From assembly GCF_024181405.1 (NCBI RefSeq), contig NZ_CP051302.1, forward strand, positions 124,001-188,000: 64,000 bases of DNA, given 5' to 3'. Position numbers and translations under genes: made by a program. The stretch's first letter is position 1, and each line of letters begins with the position of its first letter. The DNA comes from Treponema denticola. Lineage in GTDB: Bacteria > Spirochaetota > Spirochaetia > Treponematales > Treponemataceae. Below the pieces are notes generated by a model. The model ran no database searches. It had not been told where the DNA came from and saw only the letters and a list, made by a program, of their open reading frames with translations. Shown in pieces: positions 1 through 7,626 of this stretch.

Positions 1-1
1 T

Positions 2-697
2 ATGTATTCCGGAGGGTTCACTCCTTTTGAATCTCTCGAAGAGCATTGGGCATATTGGAGCCGTTATATTATGATAAACCGCTATATGGATCCGCCAAAA
101 CCGGTTTATAAAGATTTGTTTTCGCTTGTGAAGGACAAGGATTATTTTGTGATCACAACAAATGTAGACCATTGCTTTCAAAAAGCCGGCTTTGACAAGA
201 ACCGGCTATTTTACACGCAGGGCGACTACGGATTGTTTCAATGCAGCGAGCCGTGTCATGAGGAAACTTATGACAACGAAAAACAAATCCGAGCAATGTG
301 GGAATTTCGCAATGAAATGAAAGTTCCGACAGAACTTGTTCCCCGTTGTCCTGTTTGCGGAAAGCCGATGAGCATGAATCTTAGGGCAGACCACACTTTT
401 GTAACGGATAAAGGTTGGTACAAGGCATCAAAACAATATGAAAAGTTTTTGCAAACTCGGAATATAATAAAAAACGGTGAACAGGAAGGCGACGGAAAAG
501 TTTTGTTCTTTGAACTCGGCGTCGGCGGAAACACACCCGGAATCATAAAGTATCCGTTTTGGCAGATGACCGAAAAAAATCCGAATGCGGGTTATGCTTG
601 CATCAATTTTGGAGAAGCCGTTGTGCCGCTCAAAATAGAAGAGCAATCTATCTGTATCAATGACGATATTGGCGAAGTCTTAAAGAAAATGGTATAA
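2..697 (+). CDS. Class-M sirtuin (SirTM-like), 5' end outside window
   Basis: Sir2-family NAD-dependent enzyme of the macrodomain-associated (SirTM) type, a class known in other bacteria for ADP-ribosylation rather than deacetylation. Visible are YSGGFTPF at residues 2-9, the nicotinamide/substrate motif TNVDHCF at 53-59, a zinc knuckle formed by C81, C85, C116 and C119, and a late NAD-site stretch FELGVGGNTP near 170. The first Rossmann glycines normally found upstream of YSGGF are absent, so the gene starts before base 1 and the ATG at base 2 is probably internal. It ends 8 bases before an Rrf2 regulator. The usual partner genes (macrodomain protein, lipoylated GcvH-like carrier) would lie outside the window, so the substrate cannot be told. 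Sure of Sir2 family, fairly sure of the SirTM subclass. Confidence 0.8.
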   Translation: MYSGGFTPFESLEEHWAYWSRYIMINRYMDPPKPVYKDLFSLVKDKDYFVITTNVDHCFQKAGFDKNRLFYTQGDYGLFQCSEPCHEETYDNEKQIRAMWEFRNEMKVPTELVPRCPVCGKPMSMNLRADHTFVTDKGWYKASKQYEKFLQTRNIIKNGEQEGDGKVLFFELGVGGNTPGIIKYPFWQMTEKNPNAGYACINFGEAVVPLKIEEQSICINDDIGEVLKKMV

Positions 698-705
698 TTG
701 GGAAT

Positions 706-1125
706 ATGAAAATAAGTATTCGTTTTACGGCAGCGGTACATACTCTTTTGTGTATCCGGTATTTTGAAAAAGATATGCGTGTTACTTCGGATTTTATTTC
801 TGCAAGCACAGGCGTAAATGCCGTTATCATAAGAAAAATTTTGCTTCAGTTACAAAAAGCGGGACTTGTGGAAACTGCCGCAGGGGTCGGCGGGTCGCAC
901 TTGGCTCAAGCAGCAGATAAAATAACGCTTCTCGATGTTTACAACGCAATCAATGAGGGAGAGGAAGAGAGGGATATTTTTAATTTTCATCCTAATCCGA
1001 ATTCTAAATGTCCTGTGGGAAGTAAAATTCATCTTGTGCTTGATGCTAAATTGGATGATGCCCAAAAAGCAATGAAGGATTCGCTTAACAAAACAACTAT
1101 TGCCGATTTAAGTAAAGATATCTAA
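706..1125 (+). CDS. Rrf2-family transcriptional regulator
   Basis: Small winged-helix DNA-binding protein of 139 residues, the normal Rrf2/YwnA length. The HTH occupies roughly residues 1-60 (start MKISIRFTAAVHTLL, then VIIRKILLQLQKAGLVE), followed by the glycine-rich wing AAGVGGSHLA and the dimerisation helix LLDVYNAINEG. The C-terminal three-cysteine [2Fe-2S] cluster of IscR/NsrR is missing: only C16 and C102 (in CPVG) are present, so it resembles the YwnA/CymR-like branch that may sense thiols or oxidants through one cysteine. It starts 8 bases after the sirtuin stop behind a weak GGGA ribosome site, so the two are probably co-transcribed, and it may control that operon. The effector is unknown. 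Confidence 0.85.
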   Translation: MKISIRFTAAVHTLLCIRYFEKDMRVTSDFISASTGVNAVIIRKILLQLQKAGLVETAAGVGGSHLAQAADKITLLDVYNAINEGEEERDIFNFHPNPNSKCPVGSKIHLVLDAKLDDAQKAMKDSLNKTTIADLSKDI

Positions 1126-1162
1126 CATTCACAAAATAAAATAATGTTAATAATTCTCATCA

Positions 1163-1192
1163 TTGACTAATTATAAGCATTTATGATAATAT
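1163..1192 (+). promoter_or_regulatory. Putative sigma-70 promoter of yedF operon
   Basis: TTGACT at 1163-1168 and TAATAT at 1187-1192 with an 18-base spacer, 32 bases before the yedF start codon. It lies in the 98-base AT-rich gap after the Rrf2 gene, so the selenium genes probably have their own promoter. Confidence 0.45.
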
Positions 1193-1223
1193 ATCTAAAA
1201 ATTTAATATATTGTGAGGTTGTT

Positions 1224-1817
1224 ATGATAGAAGTAAATGCGATGGGACAGGCTTGTCCTATTCCCGTTATTATGGCAAAAAAGGCTGTCAGGGAAAATAC
1301 GGGTAAAGAAAATATCTCGGTCAAGGTTGATAATGAGGTTGCAACTCAAAACCTTTCAAAGATGGCGGCTCAGCTCGGCATAGGGGTTGAAGTAAACAAA
1401 ATCAGTGAAAAAGAGTTTTCCGTTCTTTTAAAGGCTAAAGACGGTGTAAATTTAAATCCTGTTGCCGTTCCTCAAACTTCAAGCGGAGAATATGCTGTTG
1501 TGATAAATTCGGATCAGATGGGCTCTGGAGATGAAGGCTTCGGCAAAAAGCTTTTAGAAGGCTTTATCTATGCCCTCACGGAACAGGATGTACTTCCCAA
1601 GTTCGTTGTCTGCTATAATTCGGGTGTAAAGCTTACAACCGAAAACGAAAAAACCGTAAACGACTTAAAGGCTCTTGCTTCTCAAGGCTGCGAGGTTCTG
1701 TCTTGCGGCTTGTGTCTGGACTTTTACGGTCTTAAAGAAAAGCTCAAGGTAGGAAGCCCTACAAATATGTACCGCATTACCGAAATTATGCGCACCCACT
1801 TTGTAGTACGCCCATAG
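1224..1817 (+). CDS. yedF: Selenium metabolism protein YedF (TusA + DsrE-like domains)
   Basis: Two-domain cytosolic protein of 197 residues. Residues 1-70 form a TusA/SirA-like sulfur-carrier domain with the reactive cysteine in CPIP at 11-14. Residues 90-197 are DsrE-like with a cysteine cluster near 155-165 (GCEVLSCGLC). YedF is known to co-occur with selenophosphate synthetase and selenium-utilising traits, and is thought to deliver selenium or sulfur as a bound persulfide/perselenide. It is followed within 40 bases by a DUF3343 protein and then a cysteine-desulfurase-family enzyme, the standard neighbours of this trait. This fits the two UGA-containing genes seen further along (HesB-like, grdA). 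A good ribosome site (GTGAGG) precedes the ATG. Confidence 0.92.
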   Translation: MIEVNAMGQACPIPVIMAKKAVRENTGKENISVKVDNEVATQNLSKMAAQLGIGVEVNKISEKEFSVLLKAKDGVNLNPVAVPQTSSGEYAVVINSDQMGSGDEGFGKKLLEGFIYALTEQDVLPKFVVCYNSGVKLTTENEKTVNDLKALASQGCEVLSCGLCLDFYGLKEKLKVGSPTNMYRITEIMRTHFVVRP

Positions 1818-1857
1818 TTTGCCAAAGTATAGCAAAAAAGAATAACGGAAGAAAGAT

Positions 1858-2202
1858 TTGAAAACCTACGGAGTTTTTTCATTTTCGTCTTCTCATCATG
1901 CGATAGCGGCTGAAGCTGTAACTGCTGACGCAGTTATAGCTTCAGGTGAAGTTTCCGATGCTGAAGCATTGGAAACTTCGGGAGATTTTTCTTCTGCGGC
2001 AAGTGAGGGCCTGACTGAGGCGAGGCTTATTCCTCTTCCGCCTGAAATATCTGCGGGCTGCGGTTTAGTTTTACGGGTAAATGAAGAAGGCATAAAAATG
2101 GCTTCACACCTTTTAAGCGAGGCCGAAATTCCTTATACGGGAATTTATCTTTTAAAAATAGAAACAAATAAGAGGTTTGTGGAAAAATATGATCTATCTT
2201 GA
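1858..2202 (+). CDS. DUF3343 putative Se/S carrier protein with Ala-rich insertion
   Basis: Small protein of 114 residues matching the DUF3343 pattern: an N-terminal strand with the SSHHA motif (residues 9-13), then ARLIPLPPEISAGCGLVLRV, where the cysteine of SAGCGL is the conserved candidate sulfur/selenium-binding residue. The start is a TTG behind GGAAGAAAG. Between the two halves is an acidic, alanine/serine-rich stretch of about 33 residues (roughly 20-55) not present in typical 75-85-residue family members. It probably forms a flexible loop or helix. The gene overlaps the next enzyme's ribosome site, so translation is likely coupled. Role in selenium transfer is inferred from family context, not demonstrated. 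Confidence 0.8.
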   Translation: MKTYGVFSFSSSHHAIAAEAVTADAVIASGEVSDAEALETSGDFSSAASEGLTEARLIPLPPEISAGCGLVLRVNEEGIKMASHLLSEAEIPYTGIYLLKIETNKRFVEKYDLS

Positions 2203-3337
2203 CAATAGCGCAACCTCCCTTCAAAAGCCGGAAAGTGTAGCTCAAGAGGTGTTTAAGGGAATTGCTTCACATCAATTCGGGAATCCGGGGAGAGGAGCTC
2301 ATAGTACGGCACATGCAGCCCTCGCAGAGCTTTTTAAAACACGACAAACCTTGGCAAAGCTTTTTAATATAAAAAATCCCTTAAATGTTGCCCTTTGTCA
2401 AAATGCTACATCTGCCTTAAACCTCGTCATAAAAAGCCTTTTTTCTGGTAAAGAAAATACTCACATTATAACTACTGTTCTTGAGCATAACTCGGTTTTG
2501 CGCCCCCTTTATCAGCTTGAAAAGGAGGGAGCCGAACTTTCAATTATCCCTATCCAAGACGGCTTTTTGTGTTATGAGCTCATAGAAAAAGAGATCAAAT
2601 CAAACACCAAAGCCATTATCGTAAACCACTGCTCAAACGTGATAGGCTCAATCTGTGATTTGGACTATGTTCATTCCATATGCAAAAAATACGGTCTAAT
2701 CTTAATCGTCGATGCTTCTCAAAGTGCGGGTACAATTCCTATAGATGTTTCAAAATACGGGCAAAGTATTTTTTGTTTTACCGGACACAAGGGGCTTTAC
2801 GGGCCTCAGGGTACTGGCGGTATTATCGTAAACGGAAATTTCGAGTTTGCCCCCGTCTTTTCGGGAGGAAGCGGAGTTCACTCTTTCGATAAAACTCACC
2901 CCTCCGAGATGCCCGACATTTTTGAAGCAGGCACCATGAATGTTCCGTCCTTTATGGGCTTAAATGCCGGGGCTTCCTATATTTTAGAAACAGGAATTAC
3001 TTCCATTCAAAAGAAATTGGCCGATTTAAAATTGCTTTTTATAGAGGAAATAAAAACTATTCCTAATCTTAAAATATACGGAAATCCTTGGAGCGAAAAA
3101 ACAGGGGCTGTTGTAGGTATAAACATAGGAGATATTCCCTCGGGAGAAATAAGCCGCCTCCTCGATGAAGACTTCGGCATAGCAAGCCGGCCGGGAGCTC
3201 ACTGTGCTCCCTTGGTACACAAGGCACTCGGAACCGAAGAACAAGGCATAGTCCGTTTTAGTTTTTCCTCTTTTAATACCTTTGAAGAAATCAAACAAGC
3301 TGCCGAAGCCTTAAAAAAAATAGCTCATAACGCATAA
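2189..3337 (+). CDS. Cysteine desulfurase-family PLP enzyme (EF2568-like)
   Basis: Class V aminotransferase fold, 382 residues. It would use PLP to take S or Se from cysteine or selenocysteine. Key residues: the PLP lysine K201 in FTGHKG, the ring-stacking histidine H100 in LEHNS, the phosphate/PLP-nitrogen aspartate in IVDASQSAG near 175, and the catalytic cysteine in SRPGAHCAP near 343. An upstream TTG at 2177 is possible, but the ATG at 2189 fits better with AGAGG and GGAAA ahead of it and overlaps the DUF3343 gene by 14 bases. The combination YedF-DUF3343-this enzyme matches the group linked to labile-selenium molybdenum hydroxylases. A molybdenum hydroxylase gene set is found at 48.8 kb. 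Confidence 0.88.
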   Translation: MIYLDNSATSLQKPESVAQEVFKGIASHQFGNPGRGAHSTAHAALAELFKTRQTLAKLFNIKNPLNVALCQNATSALNLVIKSLFSGKENTHIITTVLEHNSVLRPLYQLEKEGAELSIIPIQDGFLCYELIEKEIKSNTKAIIVNHCSNVIGSICDLDYVHSICKKYGLILIVDASQSAGTIPIDVSKYGQSIFCFTGHKGLYGPQGTGGIIVNGNFEFAPVFSGGSGVHSFDKTHPSEMPDIFEAGTMNVPSFMGLNAGASYILETGITSIQKKLADLKLLFIEEIKTIPNLKIYGNPWSEKTGAVVGINIGDIPSGEISRLLDEDFGIASRPGAHCAPLVHKALGTEEQGIVRFSFSSFNTFEEIKQAAEALKKIAHNA

Positions 3338-3369
3338 AAAAAGCAGCCGAGTTTTACAACCGGCCGCTT
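3336..3369 (-). terminator. Rho-independent terminator of yajC-secD-secF
   Basis: Stem of nine pairs with one mismatch between 3341-3349 and 3361-3369 around an 11-base loop. Read on the minus strand it is followed directly by a run of five or more T (3336-3340), as expected downstream of secF. Confidence 0.75.
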
Positions 3370-3408
3370 GGCTTAAAATAGTTCCCTACTGAGATTTATC
3401 CTATCTTG

Positions 3409-4650
3409 TTAGATAACCGCGCCTGAAAGCTCACCCGGGGCTTTTTTGCCTCTGGTAATCATCTCTCCGGCTTTTTTACCCTTGGAGGTAAGAGCGATAA
3501 AATAAGACGCGATATAGATTGACGAATAGGTTCCGCTTATAAGACCTACAATTAGGGCTAAGGCAAAATCCTTCATCGAATCGGTGGTAAACAAATAAAG
3601 CGCTATAACTGCAACCATAGTCGTAAGGGTTGTAATAATTGTTCTGGTAAATACCTCAGTCAAAGCTTTGTCCAAAATTTCGTTGCATTCCAGCTTAGGT
3701 TCAAGATGAATCTTTTCGCGGATACGGTCAAAGATAACTATTGTGTCGTTTATGGAATAACCTATAATCGTAAGAATGGCGGCTATCGTCGTAGAATTAA
3801 ATTCCATCTGTGTCCACGAAATAAACATAATCATTACGAGCGTATCGTGAAGCAGAGCAATAATTGCTGCGAGCGAAAAATTCCACTGAAAGCGGAACAT
3901 TGCATAAACAAAGATTAAAACCAAGGCGCCGCCTACCAGCAATATTGCCTGTTGTGCCAACGAAGAAGAAAAACGTGAACCTACAAAGTCCGTACTTATA
4001 ACTGCAATGTTTTCGATTCCGTAGGCTGCATTTAAGGCAGTGTTTATAATCGAGCGTAATTCTTTGTTTGCGTCTTCATATTTTCCGTCATCGGCAAGTC
4101 TTATCTGAAAATACCTGTCTTCAGGCGTTCCCAGTTGTTGAACCGAAACTGAGGGTATTGAAGAAAGTGCATGGCGGACCTCATCGGTATTTATCGGTTT
4201 AAGACCTTTTTCCAAATGGTGAAGTCTAAACACATTAGCCGAAAGACGGGAAGAAGATTCCGAGTTGGAAAACAAGTTTTTAAGAAGCTCATTTCCCGAA
4301 GCGGTAACTTTTACCTTTAAACCATCAATAGAGGCAAGGCCGTCAGCGAAGTCTTTAAGAGTCGGATTATCGGCAAACTTAAAGACATAAGATTTGTTTT
4401 CTCCATCCAGAGAGGTGGTAGTAATCGAAATGTCGGATATACCTTGAGAGAAGGAAACCGTTAAAGGTCCTTCATAGGAAAGTTCTACTGCCGTAGGGGC
4501 TATTTTTACCTTTTCGATAAAACCGGCCTGAAAGTCAATACCGAAATTTATTCCTTTGGTAAAATACCCTATAACTCCGAAGGCTATAAGCCCTATACTG
4601 AAAATAATGCACGGAACGAAAAATTTCGAAAAACTGATTATTTTTTTCAT
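3409..4650 (-). CDS. secF: Protein translocase subunit SecF
   Basis: Inner-membrane RND-fold protein that works with SecD to drive late steps of Sec-dependent protein export using the proton or sodium gradient. The 413 residues start with one membrane segment (PCIIFSIGLIAFGVIGYF), then the family motif GIDFQAGF, a periplasmic P1-like head with an unusually long insert (residues 50-200), and five C-terminal membrane segments carrying SINDTIVIFDRIRE. The protein is longer than the common 300-residue SecF, with the extra length in the periplasmic head. It is separated from secD by one base, so the pair is translationally coupled. A terminator follows. Confidence 0.96.
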   Translation of the reverse strand: MKKIISFSKFFVPCIIFSIGLIAFGVIGYFTKGINFGIDFQAGFIEKVKIAPTAVELSYEGPLTVSFSQGISDISITTTSLDGENKSYVFKFADNPTLKDFADGLASIDGLKVKVTASGNELLKNLFSNSESSSRLSANVFRLHHLEKGLKPINTDEVRHALSSIPSVSVQQLGTPEDRYFQIRLADDGKYEDANKELRSIINTALNAAYGIENIAVISTDFVGSRFSSSLAQQAILLVGGALVLIFVYAMFRFQWNFSLAAIIALLHDTLVMIMFISWTQMEFNSTTIAAILTIIGYSINDTIVIFDRIREKIHLEPKLECNEILDKALTEVFTRTIITTLTTMVAVIALYLFTTDSMKDFALALIVGLISGTYSSIYIASYFIALTSKGKKAGEMITRGKKAPGELSGAVI

Positions 4651-4651
4651 T

Positions 4652-6415
4652 TTATAACTTCCTCCAGCTGATATGAATCTTCTCCAATTTTAATGTTTGA
4701 GTTCCAAAGTCAAAAATTAATCTTGAAACAAACAAAGCGGTAAATACTGAAGAAACAACACCTATTGCTAAGCTGTATGCAAAGCCCTTTATCGGTCCGG
4801 TTCCGAGAATTGATAAAAAGAAGGCTGCAATGAATGTTGTAATGTTTGAGTCCATAATTGCAGAAAAGGCATGTTCAAAGCCGGCGTTTATTGAGGCTTC
4901 CCTTGTTTTACCAAGAATTAGCTCTTCTTTTATTCTTTCGAAAACAACAACGTTAGCATCTACAGCCATACCTATGGTTAAAATCATACCCGCAATACTG
5001 GGCAAGGTAAGAGTTAAATTGAAGGCTGAAAGAATACTGAACATGATATAAAGGTTTAAAATTTGGGCAATACAGGCATTGATTCCTGCTTCCTTATAGA
5101 ATACAAGCATAAAAAGCAAAACTGCAATTAAGCCCCACTGCAAGGCCTTAATACCTTCATTAATTTTTTCGTCTCCTAAGCTGGCTCCTACAACCTGCTG
5201 TGTTTCAAGCTGGAGAGGAACATTTAGCCATGCAGTCCGTAAAACGGTTTTAAGGTTGTTTGCCTCTGTTGCAGACATTCCGCTTATGCTTCCCGAACCT
5301 CCGGTGATAGGCTCTTTGAGGTTAGGGGCAGACTTTATCTTGTTGTCCGAAACTATGGCAAGTCGTTTTCCGACATTGTTTGCCGTTAATTCTGCAAATA
5401 TCTTTGCTCCTTCAGCATCAAGAGAAAAGTTTACGAGGGGGTTATTGGATCTTTGATCTGTCGAAGTGTCAACACTTACGAGGTGTTTTCCTTCAAGACC
5501 TGCCTGTTTTTTTACGACAAGGAAGGGTTCTCTATCGTCTCTTTCATCTATACCGTAGGCATCTTTGTGATATACACCTAGTACCATACAGTCTTCAGGA
5601 ATAATTTCGGGGTTTAAAAGATTGTAATCGGCATCAAAGGTTTTTCCCGGATTGTTTCGGTAATATTCTCTAAATGACTGAGTAGCTTCATCATCCACTA
5701 TATGGAAGGCTAAAATACCTCGGCCCATGATAATGGAGTTTATCTTATCTGCATCGGCTGCTCCCGGCATTTCAATGTAGATTCTATCATCTCCTTGGCG
5801 TCTAATTACAGGGTCTGTAAGACCGAATTTATCTATTCGGCTTCGGAGGGTGTCCATGGCCAAAGTCATGGCAGCCTTCTTTGAGTCGGCTATTGTATCG
5901 CTGCTTGCTCCATCGGCAGAAATTGCAGCATCCAAGTCGGCTTTGATAATAACCAACATACCGCCCGATAAGTCAAGACCCAGTTTAACGGCATTTGTTT
6001 GATAGTTTTTTATGCCTAAAATGGAATCTCTATATGCAGTTTCTAGAATAGACTGGGCTATGGGTATAAATTTTTCTTTTGATGAAAGCTTAAAGCTTGC
6101 AGCAACATCTTGAGCCGTCCATTTAGAAGGGATTTCCATACCTAAGGCCTTTCTACGGGTCTTAGCTTCTTTAATAATAGGGGCATATTTTTCCGAAAGA
6201 GGCTCTGTTGAGTTCGAAGCAGCCATTTCTATAAGCTTATCAACATCAGCTCTTGCCATGTTTTCGGAATAATCTTTAATCTTTTCTCTTGATGCCAAGG
6301 CTAATGCCTTATCTTCTTGATTTGTCCAAAAATACCATTTAAGGGTAGGGTGTAAGAAAACAAAGCACAAGGCGATGACAAGAAGAACAACGATAAACCT
6401 AAATCTTTTGCTCAT
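4652..6415 (-). CDS. secD: Protein translocase subunit SecD
   Basis: Partner of SecF in the SecDF translocon, 587 residues. It has an N-terminal membrane anchor (FIVVLLVIALCFVFLHP), the signature GLDLSGGMLV near 150, a large periplasmic region with the P1-head section IYIEMPGAADADKI, and six membrane segments with the conserved AVDANVVVFERIKEEL near 490-505. Preceded by AGGAG and a short hairpin that separates it from yajC by 52 bases. The yajC-secD-secF order is conserved across bacteria. Confidence 0.97.
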   Translation of the reverse strand: MSKRFRFIVVLLVIALCFVFLHPTLKWYFWTNQEDKALALASREKIKDYSENMARADVDKLIEMAASNSTEPLSEKYAPIIKEAKTRRKALGMEIPSKWTAQDVAASFKLSSKEKFIPIAQSILETAYRDSILGIKNYQTNAVKLGLDLSGGMLVIIKADLDAAISADGASSDTIADSKKAAMTLAMDTLRSRIDKFGLTDPVIRRQGDDRIYIEMPGAADADKINSIIMGRGILAFHIVDDEATQSFREYYRNNPGKTFDADYNLLNPEIIPEDCMVLGVYHKDAYGIDERDDREPFLVVKKQAGLEGKHLVSVDTSTDQRSNNPLVNFSLDAEGAKIFAELTANNVGKRLAIVSDNKIKSAPNLKEPITGGSGSISGMSATEANNLKTVLRTAWLNVPLQLETQQVVGASLGDEKINEGIKALQWGLIAVLLFMLVFYKEAGINACIAQILNLYIMFSILSAFNLTLTLPSIAGMILTIGMAVDANVVVFERIKEELILGKTREASINAGFEHAFSAIMDSNITTFIAAFFLSILGTGPIKGFAYSLAIGVVSSVFTALFVSRLIFDFGTQTLKLEKIHISWRKL

Positions 6416-6435
6416 TATTTATCTCCTATCTCCCT

Positions 6436-6461
6436 TTGCGGTTTTAATAATAAAACCGCAA
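6436..6461. other. Perfect hairpin between yajC and secD
   Basis: Inverted repeat with arms TTGCGGTTTTA and its complement around a 3-4 base loop. It lacks a T run on the minus strand, so it is more likely an mRNA processing or stabilising stem that tunes secD relative to yajC than a full terminator. Confidence 0.55.
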
Positions 6462-6467
6462 ATTGTT

Positions 6468-6890
6468 TTATTTTGACTCGTTTTGTGAAACTGTATCGTC
6501 ATTTGCGGAGTCATCGGCCTTTTTTCCGAATAGAGATTTTTTCTTTTCGCCTTCTCCTCCGAAATCAGGCTTTGGAGGCTCATCTTTTAAAACGGCCCCT
6601 ACTGCAGAACGGTTAATTTCAATCTTACAGTTGTCATCAACTTTTATGATAATTGTCTTTTCTTTTGTTGAGCTCACAACACCGTGAATACCGCCGATAG
6701 TGATGATCTTATCCCCCTTTTGAAGCTGAGAAATCATCTTTTCGGTTTTTTGCTGTTCCTTTTTCTGCGGGCGGATAAGCAAAAAATAAAAAATAACGAA
6801 CACCAAGAGCATCGGTATTAAAAAACCGAAGGAGCCGAAACCGCCCGGAGCGGTTCCTTGCAATAAAGGCATAAAATTCATAAAACCCAT
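6468..6890 (-). CDS. yajC: Preprotein translocase accessory subunit YajC
   Basis: Small single-span inner-membrane protein of 140 residues, first gene of the yajC-secD-secF operon. The membrane segment FGFLIPMLLVFVIFYFLLIRP at about 20-40 ends in the hallmark RPQKKEQ. The family continues with GDKIITIGGIHGVV. The C-terminal 40 residues are a charged, disordered tail (lysine, glutamate, aspartate rich) longer than in E. coli. YajC binds SecDF and is not essential in studied bacteria. Confidence 0.95.
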   Translation of the reverse strand: MGFMNFMPLLQGTAPGGFGSFGFLIPMLLVFVIFYFLLIRPQKKEQQKTEKMISQLQKGDKIITIGGIHGVVSSTKEKTIIIKVDDNCKIEINRSAVGAVLKDEPPKPDFGGEGEKKKSLFGKKADDSANDDTVSQNESK

Positions 6891-7046
6891 CCTTTTTAAA
6901 GTAATTTAAAATATAAATATAGGAAAATACAATATCATATTTTTACATATTCAGTCAATAAGAGGTAAGCTTTTAAAAAAAACTTTTTTTTTAAAATTTT
7001 ATAAACTTTTTTTTAAAAATTTTACTAAAAATTGCATTTATAAGCC

Positions 7047-7052
7047 TATAAT
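7047..7052 (+). promoter_or_regulatory. Putative -10 element of ssb
   Basis: TATAAT with only a weak -35 upstream, in the 260-base AT-rich gap between yajC and ssb. The gap otherwise holds poly-T/poly-A tracts and the palindrome at 7100. Confidence 0.35.
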
Positions 7053-7099
7053 TAGATGAAGGCAAGGGAGCGGCGCCGGCCCAATCTTTCGAAATCTTA

Positions 7100-7115
7100 T
7101 TGAACAAGTGTTCAA
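7100..7115. promoter_or_regulatory. Palindromic operator-like site upstream of ssb
   Basis: Perfect inverted repeat TTGAACA-AG-TGTTCAA, 36 bases before the ssb start and 48 bases after the predicted -10, so in the transcribed leader. It resembles a dimeric repressor site (it is not far from Gram-positive LexA boxes). No regulator can be assigned from sequence alone. Confidence 0.4.
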
Positions 7116-7150
7116 GGTGACGTTATTTTTGTGATTTTTGGAGGTATAAA

Positions 7151-7546
7151 ATGAAATCATTAAATTCACTCATTATTGAAGGAAACATGGTTAGGGAACC
7201 TGTTTTAAAGACTACGGCAAACGGAACAGACATCTGTACTTTTTCTATTGCTTCAAATAGAAACTACAAAAAAGACGATGCCTTTGTGCAGGAAACTTCT
7301 TATTTTGATGTAGAGTCATGGGCAAGTCTTGCAAAATTATGCGAGCAAAACGGGGCTAAGGGCAGGGGAGTCCGCGTTGTAGGCAGAATTAAGCAGGATA
7401 GATGGGTCGGTACCGATGGAAAAAACTACAGCAAGGTAAAGGTTGTTGCAGAACATGTAGAGTTTAAGCCCATCTTTAAAAATGCAGGCGAAAAAACACA
7501 GGCAAAGGAGGAGGTGCTTATTGAAGAAAAAGTAATGGCATTTTAA
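7151..7546 (+). CDS. ssb: Single-stranded DNA-binding protein
   Basis: OB-fold protein of 131 residues that coats single-stranded DNA in replication and repair. It matches the family from LNSLIIEGNMVREPVLK through FSIASNRNYKK to SYFDVESWASLAKLCE, then a strand set ending VVAEHVEFKP near 105. The acidic tip that recruits partner proteins is atypical: it ends EEKVMAF rather than DDDIPF, keeping a final phenylalanine. Start ATG behind GGAGG. Monocistronic, with its own AT-rich leader and an operator-like palindrome. Confidence 0.94.
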   Translation: MKSLNSLIIEGNMVREPVLKTTANGTDICTFSIASNRNYKKDDAFVQETSYFDVESWASLAKLCEQNGAKGRGVRVVGRIKQDRWVGTDGKNYSKVKVVAEHVEFKPIFKNAGEKTQAKEEVLIEEKVMAF

Positions 7547-7556
7547 ATAATTAATT

Positions 7557-7619
7557 GCTGTCAAGGCCTAAGACGTAAAAGCTTTTTTACGGGTTATTCA
7601 CTCATCGGGCCTTGATAGC
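7557..7619. terminator. Long stem-loop, probable bidirectional terminator of ssb and the SDR gene
   Basis: A 12-base arm at 7557-7568 pairs with 7608-7619 (one mismatch), enclosing a second hairpin CGTAAAA...TTTTTACG. It sits between two convergent genes (ssb + and the SDR gene -). Confidence 0.6.
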
Positions 7620-7626
7620 ATCTTTA

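Noticed and set aside
6960..7090. tRNA or structured RNA in the ssb upstream region
   Set aside because: The GC-rich GGAGCGGCGCCGGCCC stretch does not extend into a cloverleaf, and the rest is AT tracts.
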